The notes beneath the pieces were generated by a model. The model was not told the origin of the DNA. It worked only from the letters and a program-made list of their open reading frames with translations, and did not search any database. A DNA stretch of 64,000 nucleotides from assembly GCF_028823665.1 (NCBI RefSeq), contig NZ_JAPEHV010000001.1, forward strand, positions 62,001 to 126,000, read 5' to 3'. This document shows positions 24,303 to 33,817 of the stretch, piece by piece. Source of the stretch: Microbacterium sp. C7(2022) (GTDB lineage: Bacteria > Actinomycetota > Actinomycetes > Actinomycetales > Microbacteriaceae). The number at the start of each line of letters is the position of its first letter. Positions within the stretch are counted from its first letter, which is position 1. Position numbers and translations under genes: made by a program.

Positions 24303-26059
24303 GAGGTGCGCCTCGGAAGGTCGGCGACGCGCGCGATCCCGGTGAGTTCGGGGTGCGACGGCAGGTCGTGCAGCGCCTGTCGCAGTGGGGGCAGGCGAAG
24401 GTCGGCACCCTCGATCAGGGCGGTATCGGCGAAGACGTCGGCGGTAGCGGCAGCGGTCACCACGCGCCCGTGAGAGAGGACCACCGTGCGCTGTGCGTGA
24501 TCGGTCACCAGCTGCATGTCGTGCGTGACGACGACGATGGTCGTCCCGCCGGCGCGCAATTCGTCGAGGAGTGCCAGCAGTTCGTCGGCGCGAGCGTGGT
24601 CTTGACCGAAGGTCGGCTCGTCGAGGACGAGGAGTGGTGCGCCCGCGACCAGCGCTGTTCCGACAGAGAGGCGCCGCTTCTGCCCGCCGGAGAGGAGGAA
24701 CGGATGCTGCTGGGCCTTGTCGGCGAGCCCGAAGCGCTCGAGCAGCTCGGTGGTGCGTGTGTAGATGTCGTCTTCGGCCAGGCGCTGGCGGCGCAGCCCG
24801 TGGGCGACCTCGTCGAACACGGTGTGGGCGATGAATTGGTGCTCGGGATTCTGGAATACGAAGCCGATGTGCCGGGACAGGGTGCGACTGTCGGTGCGTG
24901 CGACATCGAGGGGCCGTGCGGCGCCGGTGAGATGCACCGTGCCGCGGGGAGGCGTCACAACGCCCGACATCGCCTGGATGAGGCTGGTCTTGCCCGCCCC
25001 GTTCGCGCCGACGATCGCCACGAACTCGCCCGCGCCGATGTCGAGCGACACGTCGTGCAGCACCTCGGAACGCCCGCGGCGCAGCGAGAGGCCCCGCACC
25101 TCGAGCATGGTCTGTTGCCGTTTCGCGGTGTCGTGAGGGGCCGTTTCGCGCGGTGACGCGATGGCGCCAGCGGCCGCTGTGGCGTCGGCGCTCGAGGCCG
25201 CACGAGGGGTCCGCTCGAGTGCGGCGCGCAGTTCACGGGGCGTGAGGGGCAGCGGATCCAGTGTGTAGCCGGCGTCGCGCAGCTGCAGGGCGGCCAGTGT
25301 CGACACCGGCAGCCACACGCCGAGCGCATGGAGTTCGTCCGCCCGCTCGCGCAGCACCGTCCCGACCGGGCCGTCGGCGATGACGCGACCGGTGTCATCC
25401 AGCACCACGACGCGATCGACGAACCCGAGCGCCGCATCGAGGTTGTGCTCGACGAGGAGGATCGCGTGATCGCCCGCGCGCACGAGATCTGCCAGCGCCG
25501 CATAGACGTCTTCGATGCCCTTCGGGTCAAGGTTCGCGGTCGGCTCGTCGAGCACGAGCAGGGGTGAGCCCATCGCTAGCGCGCAGGCGATCGCGAGGCG
25601 TTGCCGACCGCCCCCAGAAAGGGTGTCCGGGTTGTCGGCGCGGCGTTCCCACAGGCCAACGCGGCGCAACGCGGTCTCGGCGCGCGCGAGGACGTCGACC
25701 ACCGGCATCCGCAAATTCTCAGGGCCGAAGGCCACTTCGTCGAGCAGGGTGCCCGTCACGAGTTGCGCGTCCGGATCCTGAAACACCATGCCTACGCGCG
25801 TGCTGAGCTCGGCCACGCTCGCGGTCGCCGTATCGAGTCCGTCGACGGTGATCGTGCCGTCCACTCTTGCCGGCACAGCGTGAGGAATCAGTCCGTTGAG
25901 AGCGAGGGTGAGGGTGGACTTCCCCGAGCCCGAAGGGCCGAGGAGGAGGACCACGTCGCCGGGCGCAATGGAGAAGTCAACGGATGCCGGGGATGCGGCA
26001 TCCGATCCTTCATGCGTGATCGCGACGTCGCGCAGGGTTACCAGCTCGGGTGCGGTCAT
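24299..26059 (-). CDS. ECF transporter fused double ATPase
   Basis: A 586-residue protein with two ABC ATPases in tandem (EcfA-EcfA' fusion). Half one: GPSGSGKST near 41, Q-loop VFQDPDAQL near 91, LSGGGRQRLAIA near 146, Walker B LLVLDEPTANLDP near 166. Half two: GANGAGKTS near 352, VFQNPEHQF near 397, LSGGQKRRLSVG near 450, LLVLDEPTFGQD near 470. A linker of about 60 residues (about 265-325), rich in Ala, joins them. It is first in the operon, 14 nt downstream of the DtxR-like box; a GGAAAG site precedes the ATG. Confidence 0.95.
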   Translation of the reverse strand: MTAPELVTLRDVAITHEGSDAASPASVDFSIAPGDVVLLLGPSGSGKSTLTLALNGLIPHAVPARVDGTITVDGLDTATASVAELSTRVGMVFQDPDAQLVTGTLLDEVAFGPENLRMPVVDVLARAETALRRVGLWERRADNPDTLSGGGRQRLAIACALAMGSPLLVLDEPTANLDPKGIEDVYAALADLVRAGDHAILLVEHNLDAALGFVDRVVVLDDTGRVIADGPVGTVLRERADELHALGVWLPVSTLAALQLRDAGYTLDPLPLTPRELRAALERTPRAASSADATAAAGAIASPRETAPHDTAKRQQTMLEVRGLSLRRGRSEVLHDVSLDIGAGEFVAIVGANGAGKTSLIQAMSGVVTPPRGTVHLTGAARPLDVARTDSRTLSRHIGFVFQNPEHQFIAHTVFDEVAHGLRRQRLAEDDIYTRTTELLERFGLADKAQQHPFLLSGGQKRRLSVGTALVAGAPLLVLDEPTFGQDHARADELLALLDELRAGGTTIVVVTHDMQLVTDHAQRTVVLSHGRVVTAAATADVFADTALIEGADLRLPPLRQALHDLPSHPELTGIARVADLPRRTS

Positions 26060-26073
26060 GCGTCTTTCCAGGG

Positions 26074-26092
26074 TTAACTAAGCCACACCTAA
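26074..26092 (-). promoter_or_regulatory. Predicted DtxR/IdeR iron box of the ECF-SIP operon
   Basis: On the minus strand it reads TTAGGTGTGGCTTAGTTAA, 14 of 19 identical to the DtxR/IdeR consensus TTAGGTTAGGCTAACCTAA, with both outer arms TTAGGT and TAA conserved. It ends 14 nt before the ATPase start (26059), so a bound Fe-repressor would block the transcript. Confidence 0.7.
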
Positions 26093-26125
26093 CTTAGACG
26101 ACCCTCACTAATAGTGCGAACGGGC

Positions 26126-26704
26126 TCAGCCCTGGCGGCGGCGTGGAACCCCCGCGCGGCGCAGTGCGCGGCCGATCGCGAGGCCCACGGCCGTCCAGGC
26201 CACCGGGCCCAGGATGAACAACGCGACGTAGAGGATCTGCCCCCACAAGGGGAACCGCGTGACGTCGGCGGCGAACCAGATCGCGACCGCGATGACGACT
26301 CCGACGATGATGGCAGATAAGAAGAATCGCCAGGCCTCCCAGCGTCGGTACCGCGTCGCGGCCGCGATGAGCTCTTGCAGCCCGCCGATGAGCAACGCCG
26401 TTCCGATATAACGGCCGATCCACAGGGGCGTGATCGCGCTGGCGACGAGCGCCGCCATGACATGCGTGAGCAGGGCAACCCACGGGGCCCGCAGCAACTC
26501 TTGTGCGATGACTCCGGGGAGGACATGCACGCCGAGAACCAGACCGTACAGCACCGGAAGGGTGGCCGAGACGGGGATGCTGATCGCCCCCGCCGCAATC
26601 TGCAGAACGCCTGTTGCGACGCCGATTGCGGCGCAAGTGAGCAGGATGCTCGTTGAGAGGCGGGCAGATGACGTCACCTGCTCAGCGTAGCCGTGCTCTC
26701 TCAC
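26126..26704 (-). CDS. Second ECF S component (YkoE-like)
   Basis: A 192-residue membrane protein, paralogue of the S component at 21921, with the common TSILLTCAAIGVATGVLQ start. About five to six helices, ending in basic RRAGVPRRRQG. It lies upstream of the iron box, so it has a separate promoter and may serve the same ATPase/T pair with another substrate. The start is either GTG 26704 or GTG 26677; the second aligns with the paralogue's N-terminus. Confidence 0.78.
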   Translation of the reverse strand: MREHGYAEQVTSSARLSTSILLTCAAIGVATGVLQIAAGAISIPVSATLPVLYGLVLGVHVLPGVIAQELLRAPWVALLTHVMAALVASAITPLWIGRYIGTALLIGGLQELIAAATRYRRWEAWRFFLSAIIVGVVIAVAIWFAADVTRFPLWGQILYVALFILGPVAWTAVGLAIGRALRRAGVPRRRQG

Positions 26705-26817
26705 ACAACTCTCACGAAGAGTGGTTCACTTGAAGAATGCTGTGAACTACTTTTGGGTTCGGTGAGTGTCGAAGACGACGTTCATCAGCCCTTCATTACT
26801 CAGCAGGGAGCCAGTTC

Positions 26818-29800
26818 ATGGGTCGAAACGCTCTGAGGGCAGCCGCGGTCGTCACACTCGCCGCTCTGTTCACCGGAACCGCCACCGCCAGCTTCGGCGC
26901 GTCCGTAGAGGAGGTGACACCCCCACAGCCCATCGATTCACCGACGGGCAACTACATCGTCCTCCTCGACGAAGAGCCGGTTGCCGGCTACGAAGGCGGC
27001 GAGCCGGGCCTCGCGCCCACCAAGCCCGAAGAGGGCGACAAGCTCGACACCAAGTCGAACAAGGCGAAGCGCTACGCCGCGTTCCTCGAGAAGCGCCAAG
27101 AGCAGGTCGCCGACGAGGCGGGGGTTGAGACGTCGGCCACCTATCAGGTGACGCTGAACGGGTTCAGTGCGCAGATGTCGCCCGAGCAGGCGGCCAAGCT
27201 CGCCAGCACGAAGGGCGTGCTCGGTGTGTACCCCGACGAGATCCGTCACCCCGATGCGGTGCCGTCGACCGAGTTCCTCGGCCTCGAGGGCGACGGTGGC
27301 GTGTGGGATGCCGTCGGTGGTGTGGATGCCGCGGGCGAGGGTGTCGTCGTCGGTGTCGTCGACACCGGTATTGCCCCCGAGAGCCCGTCGTTCGCGGGCG
27401 AACCGCTCGGCACGATCGCAGGGGATGAGCCCTACCTGGACGGCAACGAGGTCGTCTTCACCAAGGCCGACGGGAACGAGTTCCGCAGTGAGCGAGTGAC
27501 GGGCGAAGAGTGGGACGCGTCGTTCTACTCGACCAAGCTCGTGGGCGCCCAGTACTTCAGCACCGGTGCCGCAGCGGCCGGTTTCGACTTCGGCCCCGAC
27601 TATCTGTCGCCGCGCGACGGTGACGGGCACGGCTCGCACACCGCCAGCACGGCCGCGGGTAACCACGACGTGGCCGCCTCCGTTTCGGGCACCGACTTCG
27701 GTGCGATCTCGGGTGTGGCGCCGGCGGCGAAGGTCGCCTCGTACAAGGCGTGCTACGTCGGGCCCGATCCGCTATCGACGAGCGATGACATCTGCGCGCT
27801 GAGTGACCTCCTTGACGCGATCGATGCCGCCGTCGAAGACGGTGTCGACGTCATCAACTACTCGATCGGTGGCGGTTCGGCCACCTCGACGCTCGCTGCC
27901 GACGACGTGTCGTTCTTCTACGCCGCTGTCGCCGGGGTCTTCGTCTCGGTGAGCGCCGGCAACTCGGGACCGGGAGCATCCACCGCTGACCACGCGTCGC
28001 CGTGGTACACCACGGTTGCGGCATCCACGATCCCCACCTACGAGGGAACGGTGCAGCTGCCCAACGGATTCGAGGCCGCTGGTGCCTCGGTGACGGTGCC
28101 GTTCGGTGAGTCGGTCACCGATGACGTCATCTACGCGGGTGACGCGGTTGCCCCGGACGCTGACCCGGCAGAGGCGGCCATGTGCTTCCTCGATACGCTC
28201 GACCCAGCCCTGATTGAGGGCAAGATCGTGGTCTGCGACCGCGGGGTGATCGCACGCGTCGAGAAGTCGCAGGCGGTGGATGAAGCTGGCGGCATCGGCA
28301 TGATCCTCGTGAATGTCACGCCGGGTTCGCTGGACAACGACTTCCACTCGGTGCCGACCGTTCACATCAACGCGCAGTACCGCGATGACCTGCTGGACTA
28401 CGTCCGCAACACCGAAGGCGCAACGGCAACGCTCGTCGGCGACAACGTCACCGGTGTCGAGACCCCGACGCCGCAGGTGGCCGGTTTCTCGAGCCGCGGA
28501 CCGATGCTCGCCGACGGCAGCGACGTCATCAAGCCCGACATCTCTGCACCGGGCGTCGCGATCCTCGCGGCCGCGGCGAACCAGCCGGGCGAGCAGGGTG
28601 TGTTCGAGTTCCTGTCGGGAACGTCGATGTCGTCCCCGCACATCGCGGGTCTCGCCGCGCTGTATCTCGGTGAGCGACCGCTGGCCACACCCGACGAGAT
28701 CAAGTCAGCGATGATGACCACCGCATACGACACCGTCGACGCGGCCGGTGACCCGATCAGCGACCCGTTCACGCAGGGTGCGGGACACGTCGACCCGACG
28801 AAGTTCTTCGAACCGGGCCTGCTGTACCTCAACGGTCCGAACGACTGGGCGGCATTCATCGAGGGCACGGGTAACGCGGACTTCGGCGACGCGATCGATC
28901 CCATCGACCCGAGCGAGCTGAACCTGGCTTCGGTCGGCATCGGTAGCTTGTCGAGCACCGAAGACGTCACGCGTACGGTCACCGCCACGACAGCGGGCAC
29001 GTACACGGCATCCGTTTCGGTGCCCGGCGTCGATGTCTCGGTCTCGCCGGCGTCGGTCACCCTCGCCGAAGGTGAGAGCGCCGACTTCACGCTCACCTTC
29101 ACCAACGCGAGCGCTCCGGTCGAGCAGTGGGCGACCGGCTCGCTCACGTGGACGAGTGACAGCGTCGCCGTGCGCTCGCCGATCGCGGTGCGTCCGGTGA
29201 CCGCAGAGGCGCCGGCAACGGTGGCCGGCGAGGGAGTGTCTTCGAGCGTCGACGTGACCTTCTTGTCGGGAATCACCGGCGATCTCGAGCTTCAGCTGAG
29301 CGGCCTGGCTGAGCTGGAACTGCTCGAAGGCCCGGGAGCACCTGAAGGACACTCGGGTGACGAGACGTCGGGTGACGCCAACGGCGACATCGGCTGGATC
29401 GTCTCGGTCGAAGAGGGAACGCGCCTCGCGCAGTGGACTCTCGACTCGTCCGACGATGAGGGCAGCGACCTCGATCTGTTCGTCTATCACGTCGTGGCCC
29501 CGGATGACCTGCGCTACTACGAGATGTGGCAGTCGGCGAGCGGCTCGGCGGATGAGCAAGTGACGATCGACAACCCCGAGGCGGGAACGTACATGGTCAT
29601 CGCGAACATGTACTCCGTCAGCGGACCGATGACGTGGAACCTCACCGAGGCACTCGTCACCGAGGACGGCGTGGGCAGCCTCACCGCAATCCCGAACCCC
29701 GTGTCGGTGACGCAGGGTGAAGAAGCGACGTACACGGTGGCGTGGTCGGGTCTCGACTACAACACCAGCTACCTGGGTGTCGTGCAGTACGGCGACTCAG

Positions 29801-30387
29801 AGGTCCGCACGCTGGTCTCGGTCGATTCCGGAGCCGAAGGACCGGTCGCGACCAAGGACCCGAAGATCACGGGTTCGGCAAAGGTCGGCAAGACCCTCAA
29901 GGTGAACGGCGGCCGCTGGGATCCGAAGAAGGTGACGCTGTCGTACCAGTGGCTGCGTGACGGCGAGCCCATCGAGGGTGCTACCTCGGCGAGCTACAAG
30001 GTCGCAACCACCGACGTCGGCACGGCGCTGTCGGTTCGTGTGTCGGCCGTTGCCGCCGGGAACGTGAACCCGGGCACCGCGGTCACCGACGAGGTGTTTG
30101 TGAAGAGCACGTCGAAGACGAAGGTCACGATGAACCGCTACAGCGGCTCGTCATCGCAGACGTTCGAGGTGACTGTGGCCGTCACACCCACCGGCGGCGG
30201 CACCGCAACCGGCGACGTGACGGTATGGGTCGACACCAAGAAGTACACCGCGACGCTGAAGGACGGCAAGGCGAAGGTCTCGCTGCCCAAGCAGAAGAAG
30301 GGCGTCCACGTGGTGACGGCGTACTACGCCGGCAGCGACGCGGTCGATCGCTCGGCGGGGCTCTCGGGGTTCTTCGTCACCCGCTGA
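26818..30387 (+). CDS. Secreted subtilisin-like serine protease (S8) with PA and Ig-like domains
   Basis: A 1189-residue exoprotease. A signal peptide (1-30, cleavage near ASFGA-S) is followed by an I9 propeptide (about 40-145; NYIVLLDEEPVAGY). The S8 domain has catalytic Asp182 (VVDTGIAP), His271 (DGHGSHTAS) and Ser603 (GTSMSSPHIAG), with a protease-associated insert (about 415-510; KIVVCDRG). A Fn3-like domain (about 690-800), a jelly-roll region, an Ig-like domain (about 1015-1090; KVNGGRWDPKKV) and a final Ig-like repeat follow. No LPXTG or lipobox is seen, so it is probably released. An AGGGAG site precedes the ATG; the gene stands alone. Confidence 0.95.
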   Translation: MGRNALRAAAVVTLAALFTGTATASFGASVEEVTPPQPIDSPTGNYIVLLDEEPVAGYEGGEPGLAPTKPEEGDKLDTKSNKAKRYAAFLEKRQEQVADEAGVETSATYQVTLNGFSAQMSPEQAAKLASTKGVLGVYPDEIRHPDAVPSTEFLGLEGDGGVWDAVGGVDAAGEGVVVGVVDTGIAPESPSFAGEPLGTIAGDEPYLDGNEVVFTKADGNEFRSERVTGEEWDASFYSTKLVGAQYFSTGAAAAGFDFGPDYLSPRDGDGHGSHTASTAAGNHDVAASVSGTDFGAISGVAPAAKVASYKACYVGPDPLSTSDDICALSDLLDAIDAAVEDGVDVINYSIGGGSATSTLAADDVSFFYAAVAGVFVSVSAGNSGPGASTADHASPWYTTVAASTIPTYEGTVQLPNGFEAAGASVTVPFGESVTDDVIYAGDAVAPDADPAEAAMCFLDTLDPALIEGKIVVCDRGVIARVEKSQAVDEAGGIGMILVNVTPGSLDNDFHSVPTVHINAQYRDDLLDYVRNTEGATATLVGDNVTGVETPTPQVAGFSSRGPMLADGSDVIKPDISAPGVAILAAAANQPGEQGVFEFLSGTSMSSPHIAGLAALYLGERPLATPDEIKSAMMTTAYDTVDAAGDPISDPFTQGAGHVDPTKFFEPGLLYLNGPNDWAAFIEGTGNADFGDAIDPIDPSELNLASVGIGSLSSTEDVTRTVTATTAGTYTASVSVPGVDVSVSPASVTLAEGESADFTLTFTNASAPVEQWATGSLTWTSDSVAVRSPIAVRPVTAEAPATVAGEGVSSSVDVTFLSGITGDLELQLSGLAELELLEGPGAPEGHSGDETSGDANGDIGWIVSVEEGTRLAQWTLDSSDDEGSDLDLFVYHVVAPDDLRYYEMWQSASGSADEQVTIDNPEAGTYMVIANMYSVSGPMTWNLTEALVTEDGVGSLTAIPNPVSVTQGEEATYTVAWSGLDYNTSYLGVVQYGDSEVRTLVSVDSGAEGPVATKDPKITGSAKVGKTLKVNGGRWDPKKVTLSYQWLRDGEPIEGATSASYKVATTDVGTALSVRVSAVAAGNVNPGTAVTDEVFVKSTSKTKVTMNRYSGSSSQTFEVTVAVTPTGGGTATGDVTVWVDTKKYTATLKDGKAKVSLPKQKKGVHVVTAYYAGSDAVDRSAGLSGFFVTR

Positions 30388-30410
30388 CCCAGCGACGCTA
30401 GATAGCGAGA

Positions 30411-30442
30411 CAGGGCGCTCGGGCTTCGGCCCGGGCGCCCTG
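30411..30442 (+). terminator. Terminator of the subtilase gene
   Basis: A 14-bp GC-rich stem (30411-30424 with 30429-30442, one G-U) capped with a TTCG tetraloop. It also faces the convergent pirin gene. Confidence 0.8.
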
Positions 30443-30484
30443 CTCTGGTGTCTGGGCCCGCCCGACGCGGCTCGGCACCGGCGG

Positions 30485-31483
30485 TCAGATTCGACGCCGG
30501 CGGCGCGTGAGGCGCACGCCGGGCATCGGCGGTGCGGGGATGCGCACGTCGTGTCCGTTGACGACGCCGAATCGGTCGGATGCCGCCTCCCACGCCTCGC
30601 GTGCGGCCACGATCTCGTCGTGTGAACGTGCGACGAAGTTCCACCACATGACGATGTCGTCTTCGAACGGCTCACCGCCCAGGAGGAACACCGTGGCATC
30701 CGTGTCGCTGCGCAGCAGGACTTCGGTGCGGCGGATGCCGAGGTAGACCATGCGCTGAGGATTCGCCTCTGCCTCCGAAGACGAGCCGGGGTCGATCACG
30801 ACGCTGCCGGTGACGCCGGCAATCGCGTGCTCCCAGTCCGGGTCGAGCGGCACCCGGACGACGGCTCCAGCCGGAAGGCGGATCTCGGCCCCGACGATCG
30901 GGGTGTAGACGGTCGCGGGCGATGAGATTCCGGCCAGGGTGCCGAGCACCACGGTCGCCTCCCCCGGGGCGCCCTCGAGGGCTTCCAGCGCAATCATCGG
31001 CAGATCGTCGTGCTGCTCGAACGCGGGAGCGCCGTGCCGTCGCGATTCGGGCAGCGCGATCCACAGTTGCAGCGCGTCGAGGGGTGTGTCGGTGTTCCCA
31101 GCGGCCGAGTCGGGAACGGAGTATTCCGAGTGCGAGATCCCGGCGCCGCTCGTCATGAGGTTGAGAGCCCCGCGCCGCACCACGACGTCACTGGCAATCG
31201 AGTCGCGATGGCGCACTTCGCCGACCAGCGGCCATGTCACCGTCTGCAGGCCGATGTGCGGGTGCGGCTCCACGCGCATGGTCGTGACCTGCGGGCCGAA
31301 TCGATCGAGGAAGCACCACGCGCCCACGAGGGGGAGTTCCCGCTGGGGGAGGGCTCGACGCACCTCCATAGCCCGCACCCCGCCGAGTGGGACCTCACGC
31401 GCTTCGAAGACCAGCGCTCGGGGGCCATCGCATTCCGCGGGTGCTTCGCGCGTGACGGCGTCGTCAGAGTCCAGGCGGGTCAT
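30485..31483 (-). CDS. Pirin family protein
   Basis: A 332-residue bicupin. Metal ligands of human pirin (two His in HPHIGLQ and His/Glu in ISHSEYS) are present near residues 74-76 and 116-118, so a metal site is intact. The C-terminal cupin ends with VMWWNFVARSHDEI. Roles of bacterial pirins vary (quercetinase-like, PDH regulation); the substrate cannot be told here. It is upstream of nothing co-directional except the GNAT gene, which lies 35 nt upstream on the same strand. Confidence 0.93.
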   Translation of the reverse strand: MTRLDSDDAVTREAPAECDGPRALVFEAREVPLGGVRAMEVRRALPQRELPLVGAWCFLDRFGPQVTTMRVEPHPHIGLQTVTWPLVGEVRHRDSIASDVVVRRGALNLMTSGAGISHSEYSVPDSAAGNTDTPLDALQLWIALPESRRHGAPAFEQHDDLPMIALEALEGAPGEATVVLGTLAGISSPATVYTPIVGAEIRLPAGAVVRVPLDPDWEHAIAGVTGSVVIDPGSSSEAEANPQRMVYLGIRRTEVLLRSDTDATVFLLGGEPFEDDIVMWWNFVARSHDEIVAAREAWEAASDRFGVVNGHDVRIPAPPMPGVRLTRRRRRI

Positions 31484-31518
31484 CGCGACCCTCGCGTCCT
31501 ACTCACCGGGGCGCTCGA

Positions 31519-31830
31519 TCACTGCGGGAGTGGCGTGTCAGGCCACGACACCTCGAGCCCCGGAACCTCGTTCTCGCGCAGGTACTTCGCCACGAACGTG
31601 CAATGGGGAACCACTGTCAGGCCGCGAGAGGCGGCATCCGTCATCGCTTCGGCCACGAGAATCGTGGCGAGGCCTCGTCCCTTGAATGCCGGATCGATCT
31701 CGGTGTGGGGGAACTCGACGCCGTCGCTGCCGTCGCGGAACTCGGTGAACCCGGCCAACACGCCGCCGGTGTGAATCTCATAGCGCTGCTCTTCGTCGTT
31801 GCGGGTCACAGCGGTCGTCTCGTCAGCCAT
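31519..31830 (-). CDS. GNAT-like N-acetyltransferase (YjdJ-type, small)
   Basis: A 103-residue single-domain protein of the Gcn5-related short type: HTEIDPAFKGRGLATILVAEAM holds the acetyl-CoA loop (Q/RxxGxG/A form KGRGLA). It ends VPHCTFVAKYLREN. Start: an ATG at 31836 sits directly against the GAAGGGG ribosome site, so the ATG at 31830 with a 6-nt spacing is preferred. Substrate unknown. Confidence 0.88.
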   Translation of the reverse strand: MADETTAVTRNDEEQRYEIHTGGVLAGFTEFRDGSDGVEFPHTEIDPAFKGRGLATILVAEAMTDAASRGLTVVPHCTFVAKYLRENEVPGLEVSWPDTPLPQ

Positions 31831-31905
31831 CGGCATCCCCTTCGTTCAGTCCAGGTCCTCACCGTATGTTCTCACTCCATACTGTCGCCTGGGGCCGCGA
31901 CGGAG

Positions 31906-31911
31906 TAGGTT
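31906..31911 (+). promoter_or_regulatory. -10 element of leaderless DHA2 exporter
   Basis: TAGGTT lies 7 nt before the GTG at 31919, with no ribosome site, which favours that GTG over the ATG at 31949. Confidence 0.45.
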
Positions 31912-31918
31912 GCCCAGG

Positions 31919-33805
31919 GTGACAGACCCTTCGCGCTCCGGCACTCTGATGACGCAACGCCAGATTCTGCTGGTCATCCTCGGCCTCATGTCGGCGATGT
32001 TCCTGTCGGCTCTCGATCAGACGATCGTGGGCACCTCCATGCGCACGATCGCCGACGATCTGGGCGGGCTCGACATGCAGGCGTGGGTGACGACCGCGTA
32101 CCTGATCACCGCCACGATCACCACACCGATCTACGGCAAGCTCAGCGACCTGTACGGCCGGCGCCCGCTGTTCATCTTCGCGATCGGGGTGTTCCTGCTC
32201 GGGTCGCTGCTTTCGGGCATGGCGACCTCGATGTACGAACTCGCGCTGTTCCGTGCCCTGCAGGGCATTGGCGCCGGTGGCCTCATGGCGCTGCCGCTCG
32301 CGATCATGGGCGACATTCTCGCCCCGCGAGAGCGCGCCCGCTATCAGGGGTACTTCCTCGCCGTGTACGGCGTATCGAGCGTGATCGGCCCGCTGATCGG
32401 TGGGCTGCTGTCGGGCGCTGACGAAATCCTGTGGGTGGCCGGCTGGCGCTGGGTGTTCCTGGTGAACCTGCCCGTCGGCATCGTCGCGCTGTTCATGGTC
32501 GTCCGCTTCTTGCATGTGCCGCGCTTCGCGCCGTCGCGCAAGGTGCGCATCGACTGGTGGGGTGCGACGTTCGTGATGCTCGCACTCGTGCCGCTGCTGA
32601 TTGTCGCCGAGCAGGGTGCGGAATGGGGCTGGGGGTCTCCGGCGGCGATCGGATGCTACGTCGTCGGCATCCTGGGAACGGCGGCGTTCATCTTCACCGA
32701 GGTCAAGATGGGGACCGATGCACTTCTGCCGATGAGCCTGTTCCGCATCCCGACGTTCTCGATTATCGCGGTGCTCGGCTTCCTCGTCGGCTTCGCGATG
32801 TTCGGCGCGATGATGACCATCCCGCTCTACTTGCAATTGGTCGACGGTGCGACGCCGGCGGAGAGCGGTCTGCTCATGCTGCCGATGATCCTCGGCCTGA
32901 TGATCTCGTCGATTACGAGCGGACAGATCATCGCGCGCACCGGAAAGTACCGGGCGTTCCCGATCGCCGGCACCGCTTTCCTCGCCGTCGGATACTTGTG
33001 GCTCACCTTCCTCGATGCCGACCAGCCGATCTGGGTGATCATGGTCGGCATGGCCATCGTCGGTTTGGGCCTTGGGCAACTGATGCAAACGCTCACGATC
33101 GCCAGCCAGAACGCGGTGACGGCGCGAGACATGGGGGTCGCGACCAGCGCGTCGACGTTCTTCCGGCAGATCGGGGGCACGCTGGGCACCGCCGTGTTCT
33201 TCTCGCTGCTGTTCTCGCGGCTGAACGAGACGCTGCCAGCGGCGTTCAGCGACCCCGACATCATGGGACCTCTCACCGAGGCCGCGCAGGATCCCGCCGT
33301 GCAGGCCGACCCCGCGAACGCCGAGATCCTCGCACTGCTGGGCACGCAAGACCCGGCGCAGATCGGGTCCGCGCTCGATACCGACAGTTCGTTCCTCCTG
33401 GGCGCAGACCCCCGCCTGGCTGAACCGTTCTTGGTGGGCTTCAACGAGGCCACCGTGTCGGTGTACTGGCTGGGCTTCGCGGCATCCGCTCTGGCATTCC
33501 TCGTGGCGTGGTTCGTGCCATCACTTCCGCTGCGCCAGGTATCGGCGATGCAGGAACAAGCCGACGCGGACGCGGCGAGTGCGGCCAGTGTTGCGGCGAT
33601 CGGGGTGGCCGAAGAGATGGATGTCGCCGCCGACATCGCGGCGCGGGAAGCTGCGCGCGAGCAGCCGAAGGCCGACGAGGACGGCCCCGAGATCGATGAG
33701 GTCGCCCACCGGGCAGCCACGCTCACCGGCGCGCCCCTCGAGCCGATGACCGGTTCGATCCGCGTCGTTGGCGACGACGAACGGGACGATGTCCGCAACA
33801 AGTGA
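31919..33805 (+). CDS. DHA2-family MFS drug exporter
   Basis: A 628-residue transporter with 14 predicted helices. Motifs: LDQTIVGTSM after TM1 (residue near 34), GKLSDLYGRRP near 77 (motif A) and GPLIGGLLS near 160 (motif C). The C-terminal 100 residues are acidic and Ala-rich (AMQEQADADAASAASVAA...), longer than usual. It probably exports lipophilic drugs or dyes. The DUF3516 helicase gene follows after 12 nt, a likely operon. Confidence 0.93.
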   Translation: MTDPSRSGTLMTQRQILLVILGLMSAMFLSALDQTIVGTSMRTIADDLGGLDMQAWVTTAYLITATITTPIYGKLSDLYGRRPLFIFAIGVFLLGSLLSGMATSMYELALFRALQGIGAGGLMALPLAIMGDILAPRERARYQGYFLAVYGVSSVIGPLIGGLLSGADEILWVAGWRWVFLVNLPVGIVALFMVVRFLHVPRFAPSRKVRIDWWGATFVMLALVPLLIVAEQGAEWGWGSPAAIGCYVVGILGTAAFIFTEVKMGTDALLPMSLFRIPTFSIIAVLGFLVGFAMFGAMMTIPLYLQLVDGATPAESGLLMLPMILGLMISSITSGQIIARTGKYRAFPIAGTAFLAVGYLWLTFLDADQPIWVIMVGMAIVGLGLGQLMQTLTIASQNAVTARDMGVATSASTFFRQIGGTLGTAVFFSLLFSRLNETLPAAFSDPDIMGPLTEAAQDPAVQADPANAEILALLGTQDPAQIGSALDTDSSFLLGADPRLAEPFLVGFNEATVSVYWLGFAASALAFLVAWFVPSLPLRQVSAMQEQADADAASAASVAAIGVAEEMDVAADIAAREAAREQPKADEDGPEIDEVAHRAATLTGAPLEPMTGSIRVVGDDERDDVRNK

Positions 33806-33817
33806 CAGAGTGGGGGG

